Both the position numbers and the translations under genes were made by a program. Positions 34,714 through 43,120 of a stretch of DNA of 64,000 nt are shown here, piece after piece. Within the stretch, counting starts at the first letter, position 1; each line of letters begins with the position of its first letter. The notes under the pieces were generated by a model, which saw only the letters and a list, made by a program, of their open reading frames with translations, was not told the origin of the DNA and did not search any database. The stretch comes from Jiulongibacter sediminis (GTDB lineage: Bacteria; Bacteroidota; Bacteroidia; Cytophagales; Spirosomataceae): NCBI RefSeq assembly GCF_001306455.1, contig NZ_LGTQ01000006.1, positions 1-64,000 of the forward strand. Reading direction: 5' to 3'.

Positions 34714-37677
34714 TTACCTCAAAGCCTCCCAAAGTACCTCTACCGGGTGCTTGGCCTCACGACCCGTTCCGTCATGAATCTGGTGACGGCAGCTGGTGCC
34801 TGGTGCTGCTATAATCACTTCTTCAGGTTGCTGCCGAACGGTCGGGAATAGCACTAATTCTCCTATTTTCATTGAGAGGTCATAATGCTCTTTCTCGTAT
34901 CCGAAAGAACCACTCATACCGCAGCAGCCGCTAGGGATCAGTTGCACTTCATACCCTTCTGGCAACGAAAGCATTTTCTTGGTAGGAACGAGTGAACTCA
35001 CTGCTTTTTGCTGACAATGTCCATGCAATTTGATTAGTCGTTTCTCAGCCTTGAATACGGATTTGTCAATTCTCTTCGCATCCATTTCGCGGGCGATGAA
35101 CTCGTCAATCATCAAAGCATTTTTACCCAAGGCTTCAGATTTGGCAACCAACTCATCATTGACTAACTCAGGGTAATCATCACGGAAAGCCAGAATACAG
35201 CTAGGCTCTACACCTATGAGTGGGGTTTCTGCAGAAATCAGGTCTGCCAGCATTTGTACGTTTTGCGTTGCCCGTTCCTTGCCTTCATCTAACATTCCTT
35301 TTGAAAGATAAGGCCTTCCACTATCCACATGTTCAGGAATATAGACAGAATACCCAAGTCTGTTCAGCAATTGAATGGCTTTTTGACCGATAGGCACATC
35401 ATTATAATTGGTGAATTCATCGCAGAAGAAATAGACCTTACCTTTTTCACCCTGTTGAAACTCAGCCGCATTTTTATCATACCACTTTTTGAGTGTTGTG
35501 TTGTGAAGCAAAGGCATGGTTCTATCCGGGTGAAAACCCACCATTTTATTGCCGATTCTTCTAAGGCTATCTGTTTTGAAAAGGAAATTATAAAAACCAG
35601 GAGCAATAGAGCCCAACTTGCTCATTTTTGAGAAGTTGGCAATCAATTTTGAACGTACGGGCACCCCATTTTTCTTCTGGTAATGATATAGAAACTCCAT
35701 TTTGAGTTTAGCCATATCTACATTACTCGGACATTCAGATTTACAGCCTTTGCAAAGTAAACAAAGGTCAAGCACCTCTTTGGCCTCTTTATTATCAAAA
35801 CGATCATGACCGTTACCGGCCACAGGATCAAAGGAAACTATTCCGTCTTTCCGTGTTAGAGCCTCGCGAAGCATATTGGCACGAGCACGCGTGGTATCTT
35901 TTTCGTTTTTTGTAGCCTGGTAGCTCGGACACATGGTTCCTCCGCTCAAACTTGTTTTACGACAGTCCCCACTACCGTTACATTGCTCGGCATGTTGAAG
36001 AATATTCTGGTTTTTGAATTTAAATATGGTCTCAAATTCTGGGGTTTGCTGACCCGGCTCATACCGTAGCATCTCGTTCATGGCCGGTGTATCCACTATT
36101 TTATTGGCATTAAAAACACCATTGGGGTCCCAGGTATATTTCAGTTTTTTGAGAAGCAGATAGTTTTTCTCTCCTATCTGTTGAGGAATAAACTCAGCTC
36201 GTAGACGACCATCACCATGCTCCCCACTCAGTGAGCCTTTGTATTTTTTGACCAGATCAGAGATATCCTGAGCTACCTCTCTGAATTGCTCTTTCCCTTC
36301 TGTGGTTTTCAGGTTTATGATAGGTCTTAGATGCAATTCGCCAGAACCGGCGTGTGCATAATGCACCATATCATAACCTTTTTCAGCCATGGTAGCATCA
36401 AATTCTTCAATATAAGCCGGCAAATCCTCAACATCTACAGCGGTATCTTCTATAACTGGTACCGCCTTTTCATCACCTGGAATATTCCCCAATAAGCCCA
36501 GACCAGCTTTCCGAAGTGTCCAAACTTTTTTAACGTCATCTCCATAAAGTACCGGAAAATGATAACCCATTTCCTGTGATTTCATATCGGCTATTAAAGC
36601 CTCAATTTTCTTATCAAGTTCCTCCTGCGAATGCTCTGAGAACTCAGTTACTAATAAGGCTACAGGATCACCCTCCACAAAAAAGCGATTCGCCATTTGC
36701 TCCTTATTGGCTTTGGTACACTCCAGAATATGATGATCCATCAGCTCCACAGCTGTTGGTTTGTATTTCAAAGAGACAAGGTTTGCCTTTAATGACTCCT
36801 TTATGGATTGATGATGCGAAGCCACTACCGCCAGAAACTTAGGAGGCAGGTCATTAACATGAATTTTGATTTCGGTAATGAACATTAATGTTCCCTCAGA
36901 GCCCGCAATCAGTTTACAGAAATTAAAATCTTCTGCCGCTTCAGGAGTAAAAGGCTTGGTTTCAAGAAGCTCATCAATAGCGTAACCGGTATTTCGTCTA
37001 CGTATAGACCTTTTCGGAAATTGATCTCTGATTTCCTTAGCGTTTTCAGCATTTGAAAGCATTTCAGCCACCTGAAGATAAACTCTGTCTTCAAGGGTCA
37101 ATTCCTTCTTGGTTCTCAAACTTTCCAGCTTTTCCTCAAATTCTTCTTCAGAAAGTTTAGAAAATGTAACGGGAGAGCCATCACTTAAAAACCCTTTTAC
37201 TTCTAATAAATGATCGCGAGTACTTCCATATACCACAGAGTTACTTCCGCAGGAGTTGTTACCGACCATCCCACCTATCATTGCCCGATTAGCTGTGCTT
37301 GTTTCAGGGCCAAAATATAGACCAAATGGCTTTAGGTGCATATTAAGCTCATCTCTCACCACACCCGGCTGTAGTCTCACCCAGGATTCCTCTTCATTCA
37401 CCTCTAGAATAGAGGTAAAGGTTCTGGAAACATCTACCACAATACCCTTACCCACCACTTGGCCGGCAAGCGAAGTACCTGCTGTCCGGGGAATCAAAGT
37501 CACCTTCTTTTTATTGGCAAAAAGAATCAGTTCTCTTATATCAGATTCGTCCTTGGGAAAGGCCACTGCTAATGGAACTTCGCGGTATGCTGAAGCATCC
37601 GTTGCATATAGAGTTTTGGTGATTTTATCATCAAGAAATTCACCATTGAATTTGCTTTTTAATCGGCCGAAGTCCAT
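34714..37677 (-). CDS. FAD-linked oxidase fused to Fe-S CCG protein (D-lactate/2-hydroxyglutarate dehydrogenase-like)
   Basis: 987 aa. An N-terminal VAO-type FAD domain (about 20-225: LIPRTAGTSLAGQVVGKGIVVD, GGMVGNNSCGSNSVVYG) is followed by FAD-oxidase C (about 260-545, ending HGDGRLRAEFIPQQIG). Then come cysteine-rich ferredoxin motifs (CNGSGDCRK, CLLCKGCKSECP) and CCG domains (GVEPSCILAFRDDYPEL, HGHCQQKA, SGCCGMSGSFGYE). This is the single-chain GlpC/GlcD fusion also seen in YdiJ. It oxidises a D-2-hydroxyacid and passes electrons through Fe-S centres. I choose ATG 37677, not an upstream in-frame start at 37749, because a good promoter lies between them. Confidence 0.9.
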   Translation of the reverse strand: MDFGRLKSKFNGEFLDDKITKTLYATDASAYREVPLAVAFPKDESDIRELILFANKKKVTLIPRTAGTSLAGQVVGKGIVVDVSRTFTSILEVNEEESWVRLQPGVVRDELNMHLKPFGLYFGPETSTANRAMIGGMVGNNSCGSNSVVYGSTRDHLLEVKGFLSDGSPVTFSKLSEEEFEEKLESLRTKKELTLEDRVYLQVAEMLSNAENAKEIRDQFPKRSIRRRNTGYAIDELLETKPFTPEAAEDFNFCKLIAGSEGTLMFITEIKIHVNDLPPKFLAVVASHHQSIKESLKANLVSLKYKPTAVELMDHHILECTKANKEQMANRFFVEGDPVALLVTEFSEHSQEELDKKIEALIADMKSQEMGYHFPVLYGDDVKKVWTLRKAGLGLLGNIPGDEKAVPVIEDTAVDVEDLPAYIEEFDATMAEKGYDMVHYAHAGSGELHLRPIINLKTTEGKEQFREVAQDISDLVKKYKGSLSGEHGDGRLRAEFIPQQIGEKNYLLLKKLKYTWDPNGVFNANKIVDTPAMNEMLRYEPGQQTPEFETIFKFKNQNILQHAEQCNGSGDCRKTSLSGGTMCPSYQATKNEKDTTRARANMLREALTRKDGIVSFDPVAGNGHDRFDNKEAKEVLDLCLLCKGCKSECPSNVDMAKLKMEFLYHYQKKNGVPVRSKLIANFSKMSKLGSIAPGFYNFLFKTDSLRRIGNKMVGFHPDRTMPLLHNTTLKKWYDKNAAEFQQGEKGKVYFFCDEFTNYNDVPIGQKAIQLLNRLGYSVYIPEHVDSGRPYLSKGMLDEGKERATQNVQMLADLISAETPLIGVEPSCILAFRDDYPELVNDELVAKSEALGKNALMIDEFIAREMDAKRIDKSVFKAEKRLIKLHGHCQQKAVSSLVPTKKMLSLPEGYEVQLIPSGCCGMSGSFGYEKEHYDLSMKIGELVLFPTVRQQPEEVIIAAPGTSCRHQIHDGTGREAKHPVEVLWEALR

Positions 37678-37709
37678 TCGAGTTGAATTGAGTTTTATAA
37701 AAAAGTGAT

Positions 37710-37740
37710 CAAAGATATTGGTAAAAAATAAGATGCTCAA
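37710..37740 (-). promoter_or_regulatory. Promoter of the FAD/Fe-S dehydrogenase gene
   Basis: On the minus strand TTG (37738-37740), a 20-bp spacer and TATCTTTG (37710-37717) match TTG-N20-TAnnTTTG exactly. Transcription should begin near 37705, leaving a leader of about 25-30 nt before ATG 37677. Confidence 0.7.
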
Positions 37741-37744
37741 TTTT

Positions 37745-37778
37745 CGCAAACGATTGCGATTTTTTCCGCAAACGATTG
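37745..37778. promoter_or_regulatory. Paired LacI-type operator-like repeats
   Basis: CGCAAACGATTG occurs twice in direct orientation (37745-37756 and 37767-37778), 22 bp apart, about two helical turns. The first copy extends to the near-palindrome CGCAA-ACGA-TTGCG, the shape of LacI/GalR-family operators. The pair sits just upstream of the dehydrogenase promoter (-33 at 37738-37740) and within the 276-bp region leading to susC, so one regulator could serve both divergent genes. Confidence 0.55.
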
Positions 37779-37953
37779 AAATAAAAAACTTCTACCGATA
37801 ACACATTTTTGGGCATCTCAATTTTGGATTATGCCTATATGTTTTTGTAGGTTTACGCCCTGATTCAGCAGATAGTGCAAGAATTTCGGTCTTAAGTGAC
37901 ACGTTCTAAACTCTCTGAATTAACGCCAAATTTTTTAACTTAAACTTAAACCT

Positions 37954-40900
37954 ATGATGAATTCGCTCTACCTACTGGGCCAAAAAGTGTCCAAGGTTGG
38001 TAAGAAGTCAGGCAGCACATTTGCAGCTTTGGCTTTCGTACTTTCATTCATTTCCATTTCAGCTTTTTCTCAAAGTATTTCAGTTTCCGGTAAGGTCACT
38101 GACACAGACGGGATGGAGCTACCTGGTGTAACTGTACAGGTTAAAGGTACTACTAACGGAACCTCAACAGGTATCGACGGTACTTACAGTTTATCAAACG
38201 TACCAGGTAATGGTACAATCGTTTACAGTTTCGTGGGTATGCAACCTCAGGAAATTGCGGTTCAAGGCCAAACAGTGATCAACGTTTCTCTTGCAAACGA
38301 CGATCAGGTTCTTGAAGAAGTAGTAGTAGTAGGATATGGTACCGTGAAGAAAAAAGATGCTACCGGTGCTGTTAACGCTATCGGTACAAAAGATTTCCAG
38401 AAGGGTATCGTGACTTCACCTGAGCAGCTAATGCAAGGTAAAGTAGCGGGTGTTCAAATCACGCAAAGCTCTGGTGAGCCAGGTGGTGGAATTAACATCC
38501 GTATTCGTGGAACATCTTCAGTGTATGGTGGTAATAACCCACTTTTTGTAATTGACGGAGTACCTCTTAGTGGTGATAACACTTCTGCTGGTGGAGACTC
38601 TCAGGGTCTTGGACGCCAGCCGGCCAAAAACCCTTTGAACTTCCTTAACCCAGAAGATATCCTTAGCATTGACATCCTGAAAGATGCTTCTGCAACGGCT
38701 ATTTATGGTGCTCGTGGTGCTCAGGGTGTTGTTTTAATCACAACCAAAAAAGGTTCTGGTAAAGGAACACTTTCTTATGGTTTCTCTCTTGGAGCAAGTA
38801 ACATCACAAAAAAGTATGACTTATTGAACGCTGATGAGTTTGCATCTGCAAACCCATCACAGGACAGAGGTGCTGATGTTGATTGGCAGAATGAGTTGTT
38901 CCAGACCGGCATTACTCAGCAGCATAACCTTTCTTACGGTGGAGGTGATGCCACAGGAAACTACCGTTTCTCTTTAGGTTATCTTGATCAGGAGGGTATC
39001 GTACTTACATCAGGTATCAAAAGATATTCTATCGGTTTCAACGGTGGTAAGAAGTTCATCAATAACAAATTGAACATTACCTCTTCTGTAAACCTTGCGA
39101 ATACTCAGGATAGAGGTGTTGGTATCTCTGAAAACTCAGGTTACACTGGTGACCTTTTGGCTGCTATTATCAAGTCAAACCCTACAATGCCTGTTTACAC
39201 AGGTGGCGAATTTACTCAGCCAGGTATAACTGAGCCAAACCCATTGGCTATCGTTAACTATAACAAAGACAGAACCAACACGCTAAGAGCTCTTGGTAAC
39301 ATTGCCGCAGAGCTTGAGCTTCTTGAAGGTTTGAAATTCAAAACTGTTTTAGGTTTTGACAAGTCTCTTTCAAGTAGAAAGAATGCGTTCTCTTCGGACC
39401 TTGTTCTTGACGGTGTGAGTGGTATCGGTCGTTTGTACATCACAGACATTGAAGCTGACAACAACCTTTGGGAAAACTACTTTACGTATGACAAAGAATT
39501 TGGTAGCACTTCATTGAATGCTTTGTTAGGTTACTCATACCAGAGCTTTGATGGTTACTATAAATCTTCAAGCCTTGCCAACTTTGCAACTTCTGATCTT
39601 GACGTAATGATCAATAACCTTGCTTCTGCAGATGCATCTAAGGCTCCAAGTAACGTAGTAAACAACTCTTCATCTGAAAAAGATGAGCTTCAGTCTTACT
39701 TCACTCGTGTTAACCTAAACATGGGTAATAAATACTTGCTAACTGGTACATTACGTATTGATGGTTCTACTAAGTTTGGTGGTAATAATAAGTACGGTTA
39801 CTTCCCTTCAGGAGCTTTCAAATGGAAGTTGATTGAGGAAGATTTCGTTCCTAGAAACGTATTCTCTGATCTTGCTCTTCGTGTAGGTTATGGTTTGGTT
39901 GGTAACCAGAACATCCCTCACAACCTTTATGACAGACGTGACCGCTACTCTGGCTGGGGTGCAAACCAAGGTGCTACTGATATCTCAGGTGGTGGTTTAA
40001 ATGCCGTTGCATTTAATAACCCTGATTTGAAATGGGAGTCGACTTCAACCCTGAACATTGGTTTAGACTTCGGTATCATGAACAACAAAGTGAGTGGTAA
40101 CATCGAATTCTATGATAAGCACACTAAAGACCTGTTATTCCAGGTAGTATCTGCTCAGCCGGCTCCAACACCTTTCGTTTGGAGAAACCTTGATACTGAT
40201 ATTCAAAACCGTGGTGTGGAACTAGGTTTGAATGTTATCGCTGTTGACAATACAAACTTTACATGGGAGGTTAACTTAAACGGTGCTTATAACAAGAACA
40301 TCATCAAAAACCTTTCTGGTGTTTATGATACAGGTCAAATCAACGGACAGGGTCTAACGGGTGCGTTTGCCCAGCGTCTGGCTGAGGGTCAGCCAATGTT
40401 TGCTTACTTTGTTAGAGAGTTTGGTGGATATGATGATCAAGGAAACTCAATCTACCCTAACGGTGACTTCCAGCAGTTTAACGGTGCAAGCCCGAACCCA
40501 ACTTTCACAGCTGGTTTGAACAACAGCTTCCGCTTCGGAAACTTTGATGCAAGCTTCTTCTTCAACGGCGTATTTGGAAACTACATTTACAATAACACCG
40601 CTAATGCTTACTTTACAAAAGGTGCATTGAACAACGGTCGTAACGTAACCAGAGATGTGGTAGGCACAGATGAAGGTCCATGGAACGCTCCTGACGTATC
40701 TTCAAGATTCCTTGAGAAAGGTGACTTTGTACGTCTGCAGAACCTTAATCTTGGATATCGCGTACCTATGAGTGGTAGCAATGCCATTTCTGGTATCCGT
40801 CTTTTCATTACAGGTCAAAACCTGGCAACGTTTACGAAATACAGTGGTCAGGATCCGGAGGTTAGTACCAACAAATCTTTGAATGGTATTCCTTCTTTCG

Positions 40901-40965
40901 GTATTGACTATACGGCTTATCCAAGAGCTAAGACGTGGACAATCGGAGCAAATGTTTCATTCTAA
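37954..40965 (+). CDS. SusC/RagA-family TonB-dependent outer-membrane transporter
   Basis: 1003 aa. An extended signal region (about 1-40, cleavage near AFSQ) is followed by a carboxypeptidase-regulatory-like beta-sandwich (about 42-115: ISVSGKVTDTDGMELPGVTVQVKG). The plug begins at the SusC signature EEVVVVGYGTVKKKDATGAV and contains IRIRGTSSVYGGNNPLFVIDGVP. A 22-strand barrel follows, ending in WTIGANVSF with terminal Phe. It forms the channel of a SusCD importer. susD follows after 23 bp. Codon use is strongly biased (GGT, CTT, AAC), suggesting very high expression. No glycosidase gene lies nearby, so the substrate may not be a classical polysaccharide. Confidence 0.96.
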   Translation: MMNSLYLLGQKVSKVGKKSGSTFAALAFVLSFISISAFSQSISVSGKVTDTDGMELPGVTVQVKGTTNGTSTGIDGTYSLSNVPGNGTIVYSFVGMQPQEIAVQGQTVINVSLANDDQVLEEVVVVGYGTVKKKDATGAVNAIGTKDFQKGIVTSPEQLMQGKVAGVQITQSSGEPGGGINIRIRGTSSVYGGNNPLFVIDGVPLSGDNTSAGGDSQGLGRQPAKNPLNFLNPEDILSIDILKDASATAIYGARGAQGVVLITTKKGSGKGTLSYGFSLGASNITKKYDLLNADEFASANPSQDRGADVDWQNELFQTGITQQHNLSYGGGDATGNYRFSLGYLDQEGIVLTSGIKRYSIGFNGGKKFINNKLNITSSVNLANTQDRGVGISENSGYTGDLLAAIIKSNPTMPVYTGGEFTQPGITEPNPLAIVNYNKDRTNTLRALGNIAAELELLEGLKFKTVLGFDKSLSSRKNAFSSDLVLDGVSGIGRLYITDIEADNNLWENYFTYDKEFGSTSLNALLGYSYQSFDGYYKSSSLANFATSDLDVMINNLASADASKAPSNVVNNSSSEKDELQSYFTRVNLNMGNKYLLTGTLRIDGSTKFGGNNKYGYFPSGAFKWKLIEEDFVPRNVFSDLALRVGYGLVGNQNIPHNLYDRRDRYSGWGANQGATDISGGGLNAVAFNNPDLKWESTSTLNIGLDFGIMNNKVSGNIEFYDKHTKDLLFQVVSAQPAPTPFVWRNLDTDIQNRGVELGLNVIAVDNTNFTWEVNLNGAYNKNIIKNLSGVYDTGQINGQGLTGAFAQRLAEGQPMFAYFVREFGGYDDQGNSIYPNGDFQQFNGASPNPTFTAGLNNSFRFGNFDASFFFNGVFGNYIYNNTANAYFTKGALNNGRNVTRDVVGTDEGPWNAPDVSSRFLEKGDFVRLQNLNLGYRVPMSGSNAISGIRLFITGQNLATFTKYSGQDPEVSTNKSLNGIPSFGIDYTAYPRAKTWTIGANVSF

Positions 40966-40988
40966 TTAAAGATTTAAAAGAATTGAAA

Positions 40989-42482
40989 ATGAAAACAATA
41001 AATTTCAAAAAAGTATTAATAGGTGGCTTGAGCGTAATGTTCATGGCTTCTTGTACAGACCTCGTTAACGATGAAAAAGATTCCATCGTTAGAGCAAATG
41101 AGGGTGGCGGAGGATTTACTCCCGGTAACCCAACTGAACTATTGGTTTCAGCATATAAAGATTTGAGTGCTTACACAGATCAGGCGAACATTTACGCTCT
41201 TGGTCAGCACCCTACTGCTGAAATGATTCCTCCTACCAGAGGTGTTGACTGGGGTGATAATGGTGTATGGCGTACGCTTGACCAGCATACATGGGATGCC
41301 ACTCACAGTGGTATCATCAATGCCTGGAACCAGCTTAACCAACGTGTCTATAAGTGTAACGAGATCATCGCTTCTAACCCGTCTGCTGCTGAGAAAGCAG
41401 AAGCTCAGTTTTTGAGAGCTTTGAACATGTTCCACGTAATGGATTACTGGGGTCAGGTTCCCTTCAGAGAGGTAACTGACGGTGTAGATGTAAACCCTAA
41501 GGTGTTGACTCGTTCTGAGGCTTTTGATTTCATTGTAAGTGATCTTGAAGCTGCCTTGCCTGGTCTAGAGAACCGTGGACCTGCTCCTTTGCAGGCTACA
41601 GCATCTAAGGCTGCTGCTAATTTCCTTTTAGCTAAACTTTATCTGAATAAGGCCGTTTACACAGCAGCTTCACCTGCTGGTCCTTACTCGTTTGATAATG
41701 GTGATATGGCGAAGGTAATTTCTTACGTAGACGCTATCATTGCAGATGGTTACGAAATCAGTGATGATTTCTTCGGTAACTTTACTGCTGATGCAACAAC
41801 TGAGACTATCCTTAACTCTGCTGAAGGTACTCCTCAGAACCGTTGGATGATGACTCTTCACTATGATCAGAACCCATCTGGATGGAATGGTTTCACCACT
41901 TTGGCTGACTTCTACGATACTTTTAGCGACGAGGATATCCGTAAAGGTATTCCTGCAGCTGCAGATGGCAGCAATATGTCTGGTATCGGTCATGGATTCC
42001 TGATTGGTCAGCAGTACAAAGATGATGGAACTCCAATCACTGACTCAAGATCTCAGCAACTCTTGAAATTTACAAGAGATGTAAGCTTGGCTGGTACGCC
42101 AACAGATAAAGGTATCAGAGTAATCAAGTATCACCCGGCTATGGCTGGTAAGTATATCCTTATGCGTTTTGCTGAAGCTTACTTAATGAAAGCTGAAGCC
42201 ATGATGCGTTCAGGTGATACTGCAGGTGCTCTTGCAATGATCAATGATTTGAGAGCGAAAAGACAAGCTTCTGCTTTGAGTTCACTTGATGAGAATAGCC
42301 TTTTCGACGAAATCGGTCGTGAAATGTACTGGGAAGGTGGTAAAAGAACTACGGAAGTTCGTTTTGGTAAGTTTACAACCGGTACCGGTGCACTTATTCA
42401 GGACGATTACACCGTTCTATACCCAATCCCTTCACCGGCGATTGTGTCTAACCCGAATTTAACTCAAAACGAGGGTTACTAA
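40989..42482 (+). CDS. SusD/RagB-family surface lipoprotein
   Basis: 497 aa from ATG 40989. A lipoprotein signal peptide has its lipobox at MFMASC, near residue 24. The SusD fold is seen from the TPR-like helices: QFLRALNMFHVMDYWGQVPF (typical RagB/SusD helix pair), AANFLLAKLYLNKAVY, then the C-terminal RFAEAYLMKAEAMMRSGDTAGALAMINDLRAKR and EIGREMYWEGGKRTTEVRFGKF. It caps the SusC channel and binds the nutrient. The terminal PIPSPAIVSNPNLTQNEGY is the standard end. Its codon bias matches susC, and a strong terminator follows. Confidence 0.96.
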   Translation: MKTINFKKVLIGGLSVMFMASCTDLVNDEKDSIVRANEGGGGFTPGNPTELLVSAYKDLSAYTDQANIYALGQHPTAEMIPPTRGVDWGDNGVWRTLDQHTWDATHSGIINAWNQLNQRVYKCNEIIASNPSAAEKAEAQFLRALNMFHVMDYWGQVPFREVTDGVDVNPKVLTRSEAFDFIVSDLEAALPGLENRGPAPLQATASKAAANFLLAKLYLNKAVYTAASPAGPYSFDNGDMAKVISYVDAIIADGYEISDDFFGNFTADATTETILNSAEGTPQNRWMMTLHYDQNPSGWNGFTTLADFYDTFSDEDIRKGIPAAADGSNMSGIGHGFLIGQQYKDDGTPITDSRSQQLLKFTRDVSLAGTPTDKGIRVIKYHPAMAGKYILMRFAEAYLMKAEAMMRSGDTAGALAMINDLRAKRQASALSSLDENSLFDEIGREMYWEGGKRTTEVRFGKFTTGTGALIQDDYTVLYPIPSPAIVSNPNLTQNEGY

Positions 42483-42506
42483 GACAAGACCTGTCTTTGA
42501 TATTAT

Positions 42507-42541
42507 TCAAAAATGCTCGAACTCGTTTCGGGCATTTTTGA
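42507..42541 (+). terminator. Strong terminator after susD
   Basis: 15-bp stem (42507-42521 with 42527-42541, one G-T pair), a CTCGT loop and T-rich flank. It lies between susD and the lipoprotein gene whose ATG is 17 bp downstream. Partial read-through would give the usual drop in expression after susCD. Confidence 0.88.
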
Positions 42542-42557
42542 TTTATTTAATTGCATA

Positions 42558-43115
42558 ATGAGATATATCTATTCTATTCTCTTCGTTGTAATGCTGGCCG
42601 GTTGCGGTTCGGGCTCTGGTACTGATACCAGAATTTTCGAAGCCCTTCAAAAGCTCGATGCCGGCTCAATGATCGTTGATATTGAAATTGATGGTAAAAA
42701 GTTTTATCCTTTGGATTTACCTTTTAAAGGTTCCATTACGATTAACGAGTTGGCATTTTTTGTCAACTTGAGAAACCCCGAAGGTGGCAATATCGTCATC
42801 AGTATAGAAGATGAAGATTGGTATAAGGCAGAAAGCAAAAAGATACAGTTTGAAGAAGCCATGCCGCTTTCTGGTCACCTGTATGGCTCTCTGTTAGTTG
42901 GCCGAAGAACAAACACTGATGGGGAAGGCTATCTTTTGAAAGAAGGTTATTTTGAGATAAAACAAATGAATCAGGAAGCCTGTATTATTACAATCAATGG
43001 AGTTTTGAAAAATCCCTTTAATGATGAGATCACAAAACCCATTAACGGTTATATCGTCTGGAAAAAACCACCTTCACTAGACCCTAAAACTACGGGAGCT
43101 TACTTTTTTAACTAA
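42558..43115 (+). CDS. Hypothetical lipoprotein of the SusCD locus
   Basis: 185 aa from ATG 42558; an upstream in-frame start would fall inside the terminator hairpin. The signal peptide ends at a lipobox LAGC near residue 15, followed by a Gly/Ser linker (GSGSGTD). The mature part is beta-rich (SMIVDIEIDGKKFYPLD, GNIVISIEDEDWYK, ACIITINGVLKNPFND), compatible with one Ig-like or beta-sandwich domain. I do not recognise the family. It is 5 bp upstream of the first CRTAC1-like gene, so these form one unit, presumably surface-exposed partners of the transporter. Confidence 0.8.
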   Translation: MRYIYSILFVVMLAGCGSGSGTDTRIFEALQKLDAGSMIVDIEIDGKKFYPLDLPFKGSITINELAFFVNLRNPEGGNIVISIEDEDWYKAESKKIQFEEAMPLSGHLYGSLLVGRRTNTDGEGYLLKEGYFEIKQMNQEACIITINGVLKNPFNDEITKPINGYIVWKKPPSLDPKTTGAYFFN

Positions 43116-43120
43116 AAACG

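Noticed and set aside
37678-37749. Longer N terminus for the FAD/Fe-S dehydrogenase
   Set aside because: The 24 extra codons span an exact promoter and would not be transcribed from it; the conserved family N terminus begins at 37677.
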